Of a DNA stretch of 64,000 nucleotides, positions 1 to 7,240 are shown in pieces. The notes under the pieces were generated by a model. It saw nothing but the letters and a program-made list of their open reading frames with translations. It did no database searches and was not told the DNA's origin. The position numbers and the translations under genes were made by a program. The stretch's first letter is position 1, and each line of letters starts with the position of its first letter. This DNA comes from an uncultured Collinsella sp. (GTDB lineage Bacteria > Actinomycetota > Coriobacteriia > Coriobacteriales > Coriobacteriaceae), in NCBI GenBank assembly GCA_900544095.1, contig UQTV01000003.1:62001-126000 (forward strand), written 5' to 3'.

Positions 1-260
1 GGATGCATGAGGATGGTGCCCTCGGCGATGGCGATGCGATGCGTCTCGGCCTTGTCGGACACGTCGACCATGCGAACCTCGCCCTTGGCGTCCACATGCG
101 TCAGCTCGTCGCGACGGGCGTCGCGGGCGGGCTCGGTGGCAGCGCTGACAGACGGCTGCGCGGGCGCGGCGGCGTTACCGGCCGCAGCCGTGACTTTGTG
201 GGCAGACATCGCGGCCCTGCGAGCGGCCTTGGTGGCATCGGCGTACCTGCTCTTGGCCAT
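1..260 (-). CDS. moaC: Cyclic pyranopterin monophosphate synthase MoaC, 3' part outside window
   Basis: MoaC converts the product of MoaA into cyclic pyranopterin monophosphate in molybdenum cofactor synthesis. Only the first 86 codons are inside the window. After an Ala/Arg-rich N-terminal extension of about 50 residues comes the usual MoaC opening (LTHVDAKGEVRMVDVSDKAE, then AIAEGTILM). The ATG at 258-260 is preceded by GGAGG at a good distance, and this ribosome binding site lies in the last codons of moaA, only 4 bp upstream, so the two genes are translationally linked. The N-terminal extension is longer than in most MoaC proteins; its role is unknown. Confidence 0.88.
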   Translation of the reverse strand, partial: MAKSRYADATKAARRAAMSAHKVTAAAGNAAAPAQPSVSAATEPARDARRDELTHVDAKGEVRMVDVSDKAETHRIAIAEGTILMH

Positions 261-264
261 ATGA

Positions 265-1320
265 TCATCCTCCGATTTGGGACATAAATCGTTGCGTGCC
301 CTCAATTATCGCGTGTTCCTGCGGTTTGTGGGCCACGGCATCGCGCCAAATCGAAAGTACCTGCATATCATCACCACGACGCAGCGCCTCACGCACCGAA
401 TACTCGGCATCGCTGAACAGGCACGGACGCACGTTGCCATCGGCCGTCAGGCGCAGACGGTTGCAATTCGCGCAAAAATGGTTGGACATAGCGCTAATAA
501 AGCCAACTGTTCCCGCCGCACCCGGAAAGTGCCAATAGCGCGCAGGGCCCGCGCCGGCAGGAGCGTCGTTGATGTCGAGCGGCTCGAGCTCGCCCAGTCC
601 CGCCGCGGCGGCCCCGGCATTGATGCGCGCCCGCAGCTCGTCGCTCGGCACGGTATCGCTCGCGTCCCACAGCTCGGGATTGAGCGCGGGCGCATGCGGG
701 TCCACAGCGCAATGCGAGCTCGTGCGCTCGTCGCCAATGGGCATATATTCGATAAAGCGCAGGTGAATGGGGCGATCGAGCATGAGCCGCGCAAGGGCCG
801 CCACATCCTGGTTGAGCCGGCGCACAACAACGCAGTTGACCTTAACGGGCTCAAAGCCCCAAGCCAGCGCCGCGTCGATGCCAGCCATGGTCTGCTCGAG
901 TCGACCCAGGCGCGTGATCTTTCCAAACAGCGTAGGGTCGAGCGTGTCGAGCGAAATGTTGACGCGGTTAAGCCCGGCATCTTTGAGCTGCGGCGCCAAC
1001 TTGGGAAGCAGGGCGCCGTTGGTGGTGAGCGAGATGTCCTCGATCTGCGGAATCGCGCGAATGTCACGAATGAGCGGGATGATACGGCGGCTGACCAGCG
1101 GCTCGCCACCCGTCAGGCGCACGCGGCAAATGCCCTCCCCCGCCACCAATCGCACAAAGTGGGCGATTTCCTCGACACTGAGCAGCTCGTCGTGTGCACG
1201 GGGCGCCACGCCATCGGCCGGCATGCAATAGATGCAGCGGAAATTGCACTTGTCGGTCACGGCAATGCGCAGGTAGTTGACATCGCGGCCAAAGCCGTCA
1301 TGTTGCACGTGCCCGTCCAC
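265..1320 (-). CDS. moaA: GTP 3',8-cyclase MoaA (radical SAM)
   Basis: MoaA catalyses the first step of molybdenum cofactor synthesis, the radical-SAM rearrangement of GTP. The 351-aa protein has the N-terminal CNFRCIYCMP motif (CxxxCxxC, first 4Fe-4S cluster, about residues 25-34), the glycine-rich LTGGEPL motif, the C-terminal second-cluster motif CANCNRLRL plus a further Cys in VRPCL, and the conserved C-terminal GG needed for activity. Length is normal for the family. It stands upstream of moaC in one transcription unit on the minus strand. Confidence 0.97.
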   Translation of the reverse strand: MDGHVQHDGFGRDVNYLRIAVTDKCNFRCIYCMPADGVAPRAHDELLSVEEIAHFVRLVAGEGICRVRLTGGEPLVSRRIIPLIRDIRAIPQIEDISLTTNGALLPKLAPQLKDAGLNRVNISLDTLDPTLFGKITRLGRLEQTMAGIDAALAWGFEPVKVNCVVVRRLNQDVAALARLMLDRPIHLRFIEYMPIGDERTSSHCAVDPHAPALNPELWDASDTVPSDELRARINAGAAAAGLGELEPLDINDAPAGAGPARYWHFPGAAGTVGFISAMSNHFCANCNRLRLTADGNVRPCLFSDAEYSVREALRRGDDMQVLSIWRDAVAHKPQEHAIIEGTQRFMSQIGG

Positions 1321-1452
1321 GCAGCCCTCCCCTCGCGCGGCGTTTTATTCTTCGGAAAACATAATACCCCACGAGAGAATCATGCCGACACCCGTACGAC
1401 AGGACAGGTCGCTTCGAGCAAAACGGACTTTCCAAGCCCATCCTCAGCACAG

Positions 1453-1515
1453 ACCATCACAACATCCGATGCTTTTCCCGATTTTGGCAAAAAACGTCGA
1501 ATGTTGTGATGGTTT
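1453..1515. repeat. Palindromic element F1, copy 1
   Basis: An interrupted palindrome of about 63 bp. The outer arms are ACCATCACAACAT and ATGTTGTGATGGT, with a T-rich and A-rich centre (CTTTTCCCGATTTTGG, then a run of A). The same element is repeated in the same orientation at 2695-2758. The two copies bracket the gene at 1553-2590. In this copy one arm base differs (CATCCGATG instead of CATTCGATG). It lies just downstream of that gene's stop codon and may also serve as its terminator. Confidence 0.85.
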
Positions 1516-1552
1516 GCCTGCCGCAGCGCCCCGTAGAAGGACCAAAGCACCC

Positions 1553-2590
1553 CTAAAGGCCACCGTCCCAGTGTCGAATCACGAACTCTCGCAGGTCGTT
1601 CTGACGTTTCTGGAATTTCTCGCTTCGGTCGCACTTAAGGCCCATAGCGAGCACGATGGCGTTCATCGCCCGGTGCAATTGCAGCTGGTGGGCAAACTGA
1701 GTCCCGGTGAGGACGATCATCCTAAAGCCCAGCGCGCTCAGCACGGTCATGCGCTCCGCATCCGACGCACTGCGCTGTTTATCAAGATGGTCCGAGCCGT
1801 TGTATTCAATCCCCGTACCGCTCGCAGGCGCATATACGTCGATCTCGAAATACCCGGCCTTTGCGAGATACTTGAACTCGTTGGGAACATCGACCCGATG
1901 GTTGAGCTCGATCTTGGCGTATCCCAGCCCTCCCTGGGAACGTTTTGCTACGACCATGATTGCGGCGGCCGTCTCCATGGGCGATCGCGCGCCATCGTGC
2001 ACGCGCCTGAGCACGGCGGCTGCACGTATGGCCCCCTGACGAGATCGGTTCTCATTGCAATAGGCAATCAAGTCGGCAACGGTGTACCTCTGCCCCATCT
2101 CGATATAATCGCCTGTCGACAGATGATTCAAATGGTATCGGGCACAGATTTCGTAGCCATATTCCAGCTGCTCGGGTTCGCTCATCCACGAACCCGCTTG
2201 GACAAAGCACATGGCCTCATCAACCACCAGAAGGCCCTCTGCCACCTCGATAAGATGGCCTGGAGGCACCGGCGCCCCAAACACGTGGCACCTAAATCCA
2301 GCCGGCGTCGAGCGCTCAAAATCGAAGTTGACGAGCGTGTCGATGTGATCGAGCTCTTCTCGTGGAATACCGAGCGAAACCAGATAGTCGGTAACGATCC
2401 CGACTGCCGTTGAAGCCCTCAGCCCCTTGGCATCGAGTCCCAATTTGGGCAGGCTCGCGGTCGGCTCAGCCTCGTTAGCAAGCGAGTCCTCATCGTATAG
2501 ACTGCTTGCTCTCGAGAGCGGCTCGGACGGACGTGCCACGTTGTGGTACAGCCAGGCAGTCTTATGGGACAGGACGATCGGCAGGTCCAT
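1553..2590 (-). CDS. Hypothetical protein with putative PD-(D/E)XK-like nuclease domain
   Basis: A 345-aa protein that I cannot name. The N-terminus (LSHKTAWLYH) resembles the start of AbiEi-type regulator proteins that begin with a ShxSA-like motif. The C-terminal part (about residues 240-310) has the order EIDVYAP, GIEYNGSDH, then ERMTVLSALGFRMIVLT. This resembles DUF559/Vsr-like restriction endonuclease folds (D...ExN..H, then a D/E-R helix and a final beta-strand). No signal peptide or membrane segment is visible. The start has a GGAGGGCTC ribosome binding site. The gene is alone between two copies of palindrome F1. Fold assignment is inference from motif order only. Confidence 0.6.
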   Translation of the reverse strand: MDLPIVLSHKTAWLYHNVARPSEPLSRASSLYDEDSLANEAEPTASLPKLGLDAKGLRASTAVGIVTDYLVSLGIPREELDHIDTLVNFDFERSTPAGFRCHVFGAPVPPGHLIEVAEGLLVVDEAMCFVQAGSWMSEPEQLEYGYEICARYHLNHLSTGDYIEMGQRYTVADLIAYCNENRSRQGAIRAAAVLRRVHDGARSPMETAAAIMVVAKRSQGGLGYAKIELNHRVDVPNEFKYLAKAGYFEIDVYAPASGTGIEYNGSDHLDKQRSASDAERMTVLSALGFRMIVLTGTQFAHQLQLHRAMNAIVLAMGLKCDRSEKFQKRQNDLREFVIRHWDGGL

Positions 2591-2694
2591 GAGCCCTCCA
2601 ATGGAGTCGGATAACCAACCTTATTCCCCTGCCCACGGGTCCGCACACCCTCATGCGCAAGAAAGCGGTTCCACCCGGTCGAGTGGCAGAAAAA

Positions 2695-2758
2695 CCATCA
2701 CAACATTCGATGCTTTTCCCGATTTTGGCAAAAAAACGTCGAATGTTGTGATGGTTTG
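2695..2758. repeat. Palindromic element F1, copy 2
   Basis: Second copy of the palindrome at 1453-1515, same orientation, nearly identical along its whole length including the loop. Arms here are perfect: ACCATCACAACATTCGA and TCGAATGTTGTGATGGT. It lies about 105 bp upstream of the start codon at 2590, so it could act as an operator for that gene as well as a repeat. Confidence 0.85.
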
Positions 2759-2872
2759 AGGCGAGGGGCACGGAGAGGTCAAAGCATCATGCTCGAACGG
2801 GTTAATCCAACTCTTTTAAACCATGGGAAATGAATACAGGCTCACTTTTTCGCCCGGCACCCAACATAAACC

Positions 2873-2904
2873 TTGACTCTACAATCGTTGTAGGATTTTC
2901 ACTA
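2873..2904 (+). promoter_or_regulatory. MerR-type promoter with palindromic operator before the MATE gene
   Basis: A -35 box TTGACT (2873-2878) is directly followed by the palindrome CTACAATCGTTGTAG (2879-2893). A weak -10-like stretch (around TTCACT, 2898-2903) follows after an over-long spacer of about 19 bp. A dyad inside an elongated spacer is the classic target of MerR-family activators. A MerR protein is encoded two genes downstream (4346-5194), so it probably controls this operon. Confidence 0.65.
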
Positions 2905-2943
2905 CACTGGTACGTAAACAAACCCAGCCAGAAAGCCCCGCCC

Positions 2944-4290
2944 ATGGAACACGACCTCACACGCGGCAATGTCCTCAAGACCATCGCGGTCTTTGCCCTG
3001 CCCTATATGCTCTCGTACTTTTTGCAGATGCTCTACGGCATGGCCGACCTGTACATGATGGGGCAGTTTAGCGGCGCTGCCGGCATCACCGCCGTGGGCA
3101 ATGGCGCGCAGACGCTCTATATCATTACCGTGACGCTCGTGGGCCTGGCCATGGGAACGACGGTCATCGTCGGCCACGCCGTGGGCTCGCGCCGCTTCGA
3201 CCGCGCCGAGACCGCTATCGGCAACACCATTACACTCTTTATGGGTGTCTCGGTGGTGCTGGCCGCTGTCCTGCTCGCACTGTGCCCGCAGATCGTGTCA
3301 CTCATTGGCACGCCGGCCGAGGCAGTCGAAGGCACCGCCGCCTACCTGCGCATTTGTTTTATGGGCATTCCCTTTATCGCCGCGTACAACATCCTCTCGG
3401 CCATCTTTCGCGGCCTGGGCGATTCGCGCTCGCCCATGTACGTGATCGGCGTGGCGTGCATCATCAACATCGCGCTCGACTTTCTGTTTATCGGACACAT
3501 GGGGCTAGGCCCTGTGGGCGCGGCGCTCGGCACGGTGACCGCGCAGACGGCCAGCGTTGCCCTCGCGCTCGTGTGGCTCAAGAGCCGTCGCACGAACATC
3601 CACGTTAAGCGCAGCGACCTGCGTCCCCGGCCCGAGATGCTCGGCAGCATTCTTAAGATCGGCGTGCCCGTGGCCGTGCAGGACGGCTGCATCCAGGTGG
3701 CGTTTATGTTCATCACCGTCATCGCCAACCATCGAGGACTCGTCGATGCCGCCGCCGTAGGCCTGGTCGAAAAGATGATTAGCTTCTTGTTCATCGTGCC
3801 AAGCTCCATGGGCGCAACCGTCAGCGCGCTCACGGCGCAAAACGCCGGCGCGGGCAAGGGCGACCGCGCGCGTCAGGTGCTCAAGGACGCCATGACCATC
3901 TCGGTAGTGTACGGCTGCCTGATCACGGTGCTGATGTGGCTAGTGGCACCGGCGTTTATCGGCTTTTTTGCCAAGGACCCCGCGGTGGTCGCGGCCGGTA
4001 CCGGCTATATGCGCAGCTATATTTTTGACGCAATCTTTGCCGGCATCCACATTTGCTTTAGCGGCTTTTTCGCCGCGTATGGCAAGAGCTACATCGGCTT
4101 TGCGCACAACGTGCTGGCTGTGGTACTCATTCGCGTACCCGGTGCATGGCTGCTGTCGAACGCCTATTCCGACACGTTGTTTCCCATGGGCATCGCCTCG
4201 CCGTGCGGATCGATTTTGTCGGCAGTCATCTGTGTTATCGCGTTTACCGTGCTCAACCGGCGCGGGGCTTTTGACAAGTTGGTGGCGTAG
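2944..4290 (+). CDS. MATE family multidrug efflux transporter
   Basis: A 448-aa cation-coupled exporter of the MATE family (NorM/DinF type), predicted to span the cytoplasmic membrane 12 times. The two-fold repeated architecture is visible: an N-terminal half with PYMLSYFLQMLYGMADLYMMGQF and a central repeat beginning KIGVPVAVQDGCIQVAF. The ATG at 2944 gives the usual MATE start (MEHDLTRGNVLKTIAVFALP). An upstream in-frame ATG at 2830 would overlap the MerR-type promoter and is rejected. Its neighbour is a MerR/GyrI regulator 55 bp downstream. Export of toxic lipophilic cations induced through that regulator is inferred; the real substrate is unknown. Confidence 0.93.
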   Translation: MEHDLTRGNVLKTIAVFALPYMLSYFLQMLYGMADLYMMGQFSGAAGITAVGNGAQTLYIITVTLVGLAMGTTVIVGHAVGSRRFDRAETAIGNTITLFMGVSVVLAAVLLALCPQIVSLIGTPAEAVEGTAAYLRICFMGIPFIAAYNILSAIFRGLGDSRSPMYVIGVACIINIALDFLFIGHMGLGPVGAALGTVTAQTASVALALVWLKSRRTNIHVKRSDLRPRPEMLGSILKIGVPVAVQDGCIQVAFMFITVIANHRGLVDAAAVGLVEKMISFLFIVPSSMGATVSALTAQNAGAGKGDRARQVLKDAMTISVVYGCLITVLMWLVAPAFIGFFAKDPAVVAAGTGYMRSYIFDAIFAGIHICFSGFFAAYGKSYIGFAHNVLAVVLIRVPGAWLLSNAYSDTLFPMGIASPCGSILSAVICVIAFTVLNRRGAFDKLVA

Positions 4291-4345
4291 CGGGGCGACG
4301 CATGCCTAGCACCTCTCCCCTGTTTTTACCGAAAGGAGCATTCCT

Positions 4346-5194
4346 GTGACCGACATGCCAAACGAACACACCGAGGGCCTGCTCCGCATTGGCGAGGTGG
4401 CGCGCCTGCTCAATTTGAGCGTGGGCACACTGCGCCATTACGAACAGATGGGGCTATTGGAGCCGGCATATGTCGATCCGGCGAGTGGGTACCGCTACTA
4501 CGGATCGCGGCAGCTCTCCACCCTCAACACCATCGGCAACCTGCGCGTTCTCGACCTGCCGCTGGCCCAGATTCGCGAGTTTGTCACTACGCGCGATATG
4601 GATTTGATGCAACGGCAACTGACCAAGCAACAGGAGTTAATTGAACGCAAGCGGCGTGAGCTGGAGCGCATGTCGCGCAAGATTGACCAGCGGCTTGCCT
4701 TGCTTCATGGCGCTTTGAATGCTGATCTCGACACCATTAGCGAAATCGAGGAACCCGAACTTCGCTGCGCCGCACTGCACGAGCGCGTCAATCCCACCGA
4801 CGCCTATTCGCTGGGATGGCATATCCGCCAGCTTCAGCAGGGACAGCACGAAACCTTTGCCTATCTGGGCAATCTGGGTGTAGGTATCGCGCCCGAACGC
4901 CTGGCCGCCGGCGACTTTGACGGCTACGACGAGGTCTTTCTGCTGCTCGATGACACCGATGATTACTTGGGCGACGTTGAGACGCGACCTGCCGCGCGCT
5001 GCCTGACCATAAGTTTCCGTGGCACGCACGGACAAGCAGCCCCGCGCTACGAGCGGCTGCTCGGCTACATGCACGAACACAACCTGACGCCCGCCGGCCC
5101 GTCGCGCGAGATCGCCCTGATCGACGACATCATCAGCGACGACCCCGCGACCTACGTGACGCAGATCACGGTGCCGGTTACCCCAGCAAAGTAA
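4346..5194 (+). CDS. MerR family regulator with GyrI-like effector domain (BmrR type)
   Basis: A 282-aa regulator. Residues about 10-80 form the MerR winged helix (RIGEVARLLNLSVGTLRHYEQMGLL). A coiled coil follows (about 85-120, QRQLTKQQELIERKRRELER). The C-terminal part (about 130-280) looks like a GyrI/BmrR drug-binding domain. Start is GTG at 4346, preceded by GAAAGGAG with 7 nt spacing. It is co-directional with the MATE gene and probably activates the promoter at 2873-2904 when an amphipathic ligand is bound. No metal-binding Cys motif typical of MerR or CueR is present. Confidence 0.92.
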   Translation: MTDMPNEHTEGLLRIGEVARLLNLSVGTLRHYEQMGLLEPAYVDPASGYRYYGSRQLSTLNTIGNLRVLDLPLAQIREFVTTRDMDLMQRQLTKQQELIERKRRELERMSRKIDQRLALLHGALNADLDTISEIEEPELRCAALHERVNPTDAYSLGWHIRQLQQGQHETFAYLGNLGVGIAPERLAAGDFDGYDEVFLLLDDTDDYLGDVETRPAARCLTISFRGTHGQAAPRYERLLGYMHEHNLTPAGPSREIALIDDIISDDPATYVTQITVPVTPAK

Positions 5195-5197
5195 GAT

Positions 5198-5232
5198 CCG
5201 CCCGGAAGGCATCATGCTTTCCGGGCGGTTTT
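5198..5232 (+). terminator. Terminator between merR and the convergent toxin gene
   Basis: The stem CCGCCCGGAA pairs with TTCCGGGCGG across a short loop and is followed by TTTT. It ends the MATE-merR operon and overlaps the stop codon of the convergent PIN gene. Confidence 0.85.
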
Positions 5233-5653
5233 ACTCCTCGGGAATCGGAAACGCACGGATGAACTCTGCGGGCGAGAAGGTCTTGATGGTCGAGCGTACA
5301 AAAGCGGCGCGGTCACGCGTGATGATAAAGTCCACGCCGGCACGCTCGGCCATCGCACGAATACAGCCGTCCTCAAAGTCCGGTTCATCGGAATAGGCGG
5401 AGGCAAAACAAGCTTCTTGGTCGAGAGGCTCTACCGAGTAGCTCTTAAGGCAGTCGCGCACCACATCGCGGGCGCGCGCCTCGCCGGCCTGTTTAGTGAG
5501 AATGTAGTACGCGTCCTTGAGGGAGCAGGCCGAAACAACGCCCTCGATAAGCCCTACGTCAACAAGCCCCTTGATCGTTTGCGCCGCCGCATGTTCCGGC
5601 CGGCCCGGAAGCACGCAATCGAGCAGAAAAATGGTATCGAGAAATGCCCTCAT
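5231..5653 (-). CDS. PIN domain toxin (VapC-like)
   Basis: A 140-aa PIN-domain protein, probably a ribonuclease toxin. The N-terminal acidic site is FLDTIFLLD. Further acidic residues follow in SLKDAYYIL, DEPDFEDGCIRAMAE and the C-terminal DFIITRDRAAF, the usual arrangement of the PIN metal site. Its start overlaps the antitoxin stop by 4 bp, so translation is coupled. The cellular target is not predictable from sequence. Confidence 0.88.
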   Translation of the reverse strand: MRAFLDTIFLLDCVLPGRPEHAAAQTIKGLVDVGLIEGVVSACSLKDAYYILTKQAGEARARDVVRDCLKSYSVEPLDQEACFASAYSDEPDFEDGCIRAMAERAGVDFIITRDRAAFVRSTIKTFSPAEFIRAFPIPEE

Positions 5654-6042
5654 AGGTAGCGCTCCCTCGCGACGCGCTTTTCATCTTCAACCGTCATCGT
5701 ATCGAGCGGCGTTCCCTTTGGCATTTTGGCCACGATATCGAGATACTCCTGGTAGTCCTCATCCTCCGCGAGCATCTCGCGAATCTCCTTCCAGGTGATC
5801 TTGGGATGCCACATCGTACCCACGTCGCGCTTGGGCTTGTCCGAACCGCGCGTCGACTTTGCACCCCCACGCTCCTGAGCAGCGTCATATTCCACCGCAA
5901 CTGGGCCTTGATAGTCGAGTGGCACAATCTTGAACAACGGCTTGCTCCGCTTGAAGACCACAACCTCTTCGCCCTCATTGGCAACCCTTTCGGCCACCTG
6001 CGTAAGGTTTTGGCGCAGCTCCGAAAATGCGACAGTAACCAT
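5650..6042 (-). CDS. Phd/YefM-type antitoxin
   Basis: A 130-aa antitoxin for the PIN toxin. The N-terminus (MVTVAFSELRQNLTQVAERV, then EEVVVFKRSKPLFKIVPL) is a typical Phd/YefM DNA-binding fold. The long acidic C-terminal part would neutralise the toxin. The ATG at 6042 is chosen because GAGAGGAG stands 6 nt upstream; the in-frame ATG 18 bp earlier has no ribosome binding site. Such antitoxins repress their own promoter. Confidence 0.88.
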   Translation of the reverse strand: MVTVAFSELRQNLTQVAERVANEGEEVVVFKRSKPLFKIVPLDYQGPVAVEYDAAQERGGAKSTRGSDKPKRDVGTMWHPKITWKEIREMLAEDEDYQEYLDIVAKMPKGTPLDTMTVEDEKRVARERYL

Positions 6043-6062
6043 AACGGCTCCTCTCAACATGT

Positions 6063-6105
6063 ATCTTTACTGCTCAGTATACACGTTAATGTTAATGTTT
6101 ATATT
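6063..6105 (-). promoter_or_regulatory. Candidate promoter and operator of the toxin-antitoxin pair
   Basis: On the minus strand a -10 box TATACT (6076-6081) overlaps the small palindrome ACTGCTCAGT (6069-6078). Upstream is a tandem ATTAAC-ATTAAC repeat. This fits an autoregulated toxin-antitoxin promoter. No good -35 box is seen. Confidence 0.45.
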
Positions 6106-6124
6106 GAGAATGCGACGGCGCTAC

Positions 6125-7231
6125 CTACATACCCAGCTCATTTTCCCCGATTATTTCGATGGAAACCCCTTTGCTTTGCCAGTCCATAGCCTTTTTGACT
6201 TTCGATCCGTATTTTCCGGTTGACCACATTTCGTTTCCGCAGCCGCCCACAACCACATAGTTGCATTTCTTGGTTACGCTTTTGATGCAGCTGCCGCCCA
6301 TTTTCTCGATGTAAGAAGCAATTACATCCTTAGAGCCATGCTCAAAGTTTCCACTCAAACAGAAATTGCGCCCTTCAAAGAAGACTTCTTTACCAGACCC
6401 ATGGGCCACAGGATCCTCAAGCCTTCCGAACAGCTCAATAAGGCTATCCGATTCCTCAGAATCGATATCGCCATCGATAAGCATCTCAGCCATCAATTCA
6501 TAGATATATGAAACTGTAGCATCTTCCCTGAGATCAACGTGGTCCTCGATAAAAGCCATGATGTTCATTGCTTCATCAAAGGATACAGAACCGTCTGAGA
6601 TGGCTTCATGGCTCAGCGTGATAAGACCGCGCAGAGCCTCCGTTCGCGATGAGTAATGCCTTTCATGGCAAGCGCGCCTTTCACGACGCCCCAGACTGCC
6701 TAGGCTAAATGGCTTAAAGCGCTCTTCCGAACGCTCTTCCTCACATAGCTTCCAATATATTTCAAAACAGGCATCAACATCGTCCATGGCATTATGATGG
6801 CGTCCCATGGAAATGTCTAAGTTGCTACAGACAGTCGGAAGCTTGTAATTCTCGTATTCAGGATGCAACCTTTTGGCCATTTCCAGAGTGCACGCGTAAA
6901 CAAAATCTGGCTTTTCATAACCATAGCCAAGCAAAGACTTGCTTAATACAGATAGGTCAAAGGGCGCATTATGGGCAACGAGAATCGATCCCTCGATTCT
7001 ATCCGACAGTTCGTCTTCCCAAAGAGAACGAAAGCAAGGACTATCTTTTACCGCAACAGGAGATAAGCCCGTTAGGCGCATGTTGAAGTCATCAAAAGGT
7101 TCTTCAGGATTAACCGTGAACTGAACACGGTCGATTATCTCGCCTTCCGAAGTCGCCCGGATAAGCCCGATCGAACTTATCCGATCGTTTTTCTTATTAG
7201 GAGTCTCGACATCAAAAAATGTTAGATCCAT
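6125..7231 (-). CDS. DEDDh exonuclease with C-terminal BRCT domain
   Basis: A 368-aa protein. The N-terminal domain (about 1-170) is a DnaQ/RNase T-like 3'-5' exonuclease with motif I FFDVET, motif II HNAPFD and motif III HHNAMDDVDA (DEDDh set). The middle (about 190-270) resembles a TerB-like helical segment. The C-terminus (about 275-368) is a BRCT domain (FCLSGNFEHGSKDVIASYIE, then CNYVVVGG). It follows ligA by 9 bp and its ribosome binding site (TAGGAG) overlaps the ligA end, so both are co-transcribed. The gene is clearly AT-richer than its neighbours, a sign of transfer. A role in repair or nick processing with the ligase is inferred. Confidence 0.85.
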   Translation of the reverse strand: MDLTFFDVETPNKKNDRISSIGLIRATSEGEIIDRVQFTVNPEEPFDDFNMRLTGLSPVAVKDSPCFRSLWEDELSDRIEGSILVAHNAPFDLSVLSKSLLGYGYEKPDFVYACTLEMAKRLHPEYENYKLPTVCSNLDISMGRHHNAMDDVDACFEIYWKLCEEERSEERFKPFSLGSLGRRERRACHERHYSSRTEALRGLITLSHEAISDGSVSFDEAMNIMAFIEDHVDLREDATVSYIYELMAEMLIDGDIDSEESDSLIELFGRLEDPVAHGSGKEVFFEGRNFCLSGNFEHGSKDVIASYIEKMGGSCIKSVTKKCNYVVVGGCGNEMWSTGKYGSKVKKAMDWQSKGVSIEIIGENELGM

Positions 7232-7240
7232 ATGAATCTC

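Noticed and set aside
2830..2943. N-terminal extension of the MATE protein
   Set aside because: The extension would be translated from the MerR-type promoter and operator; the MATE family starts at the ATG at 2944.
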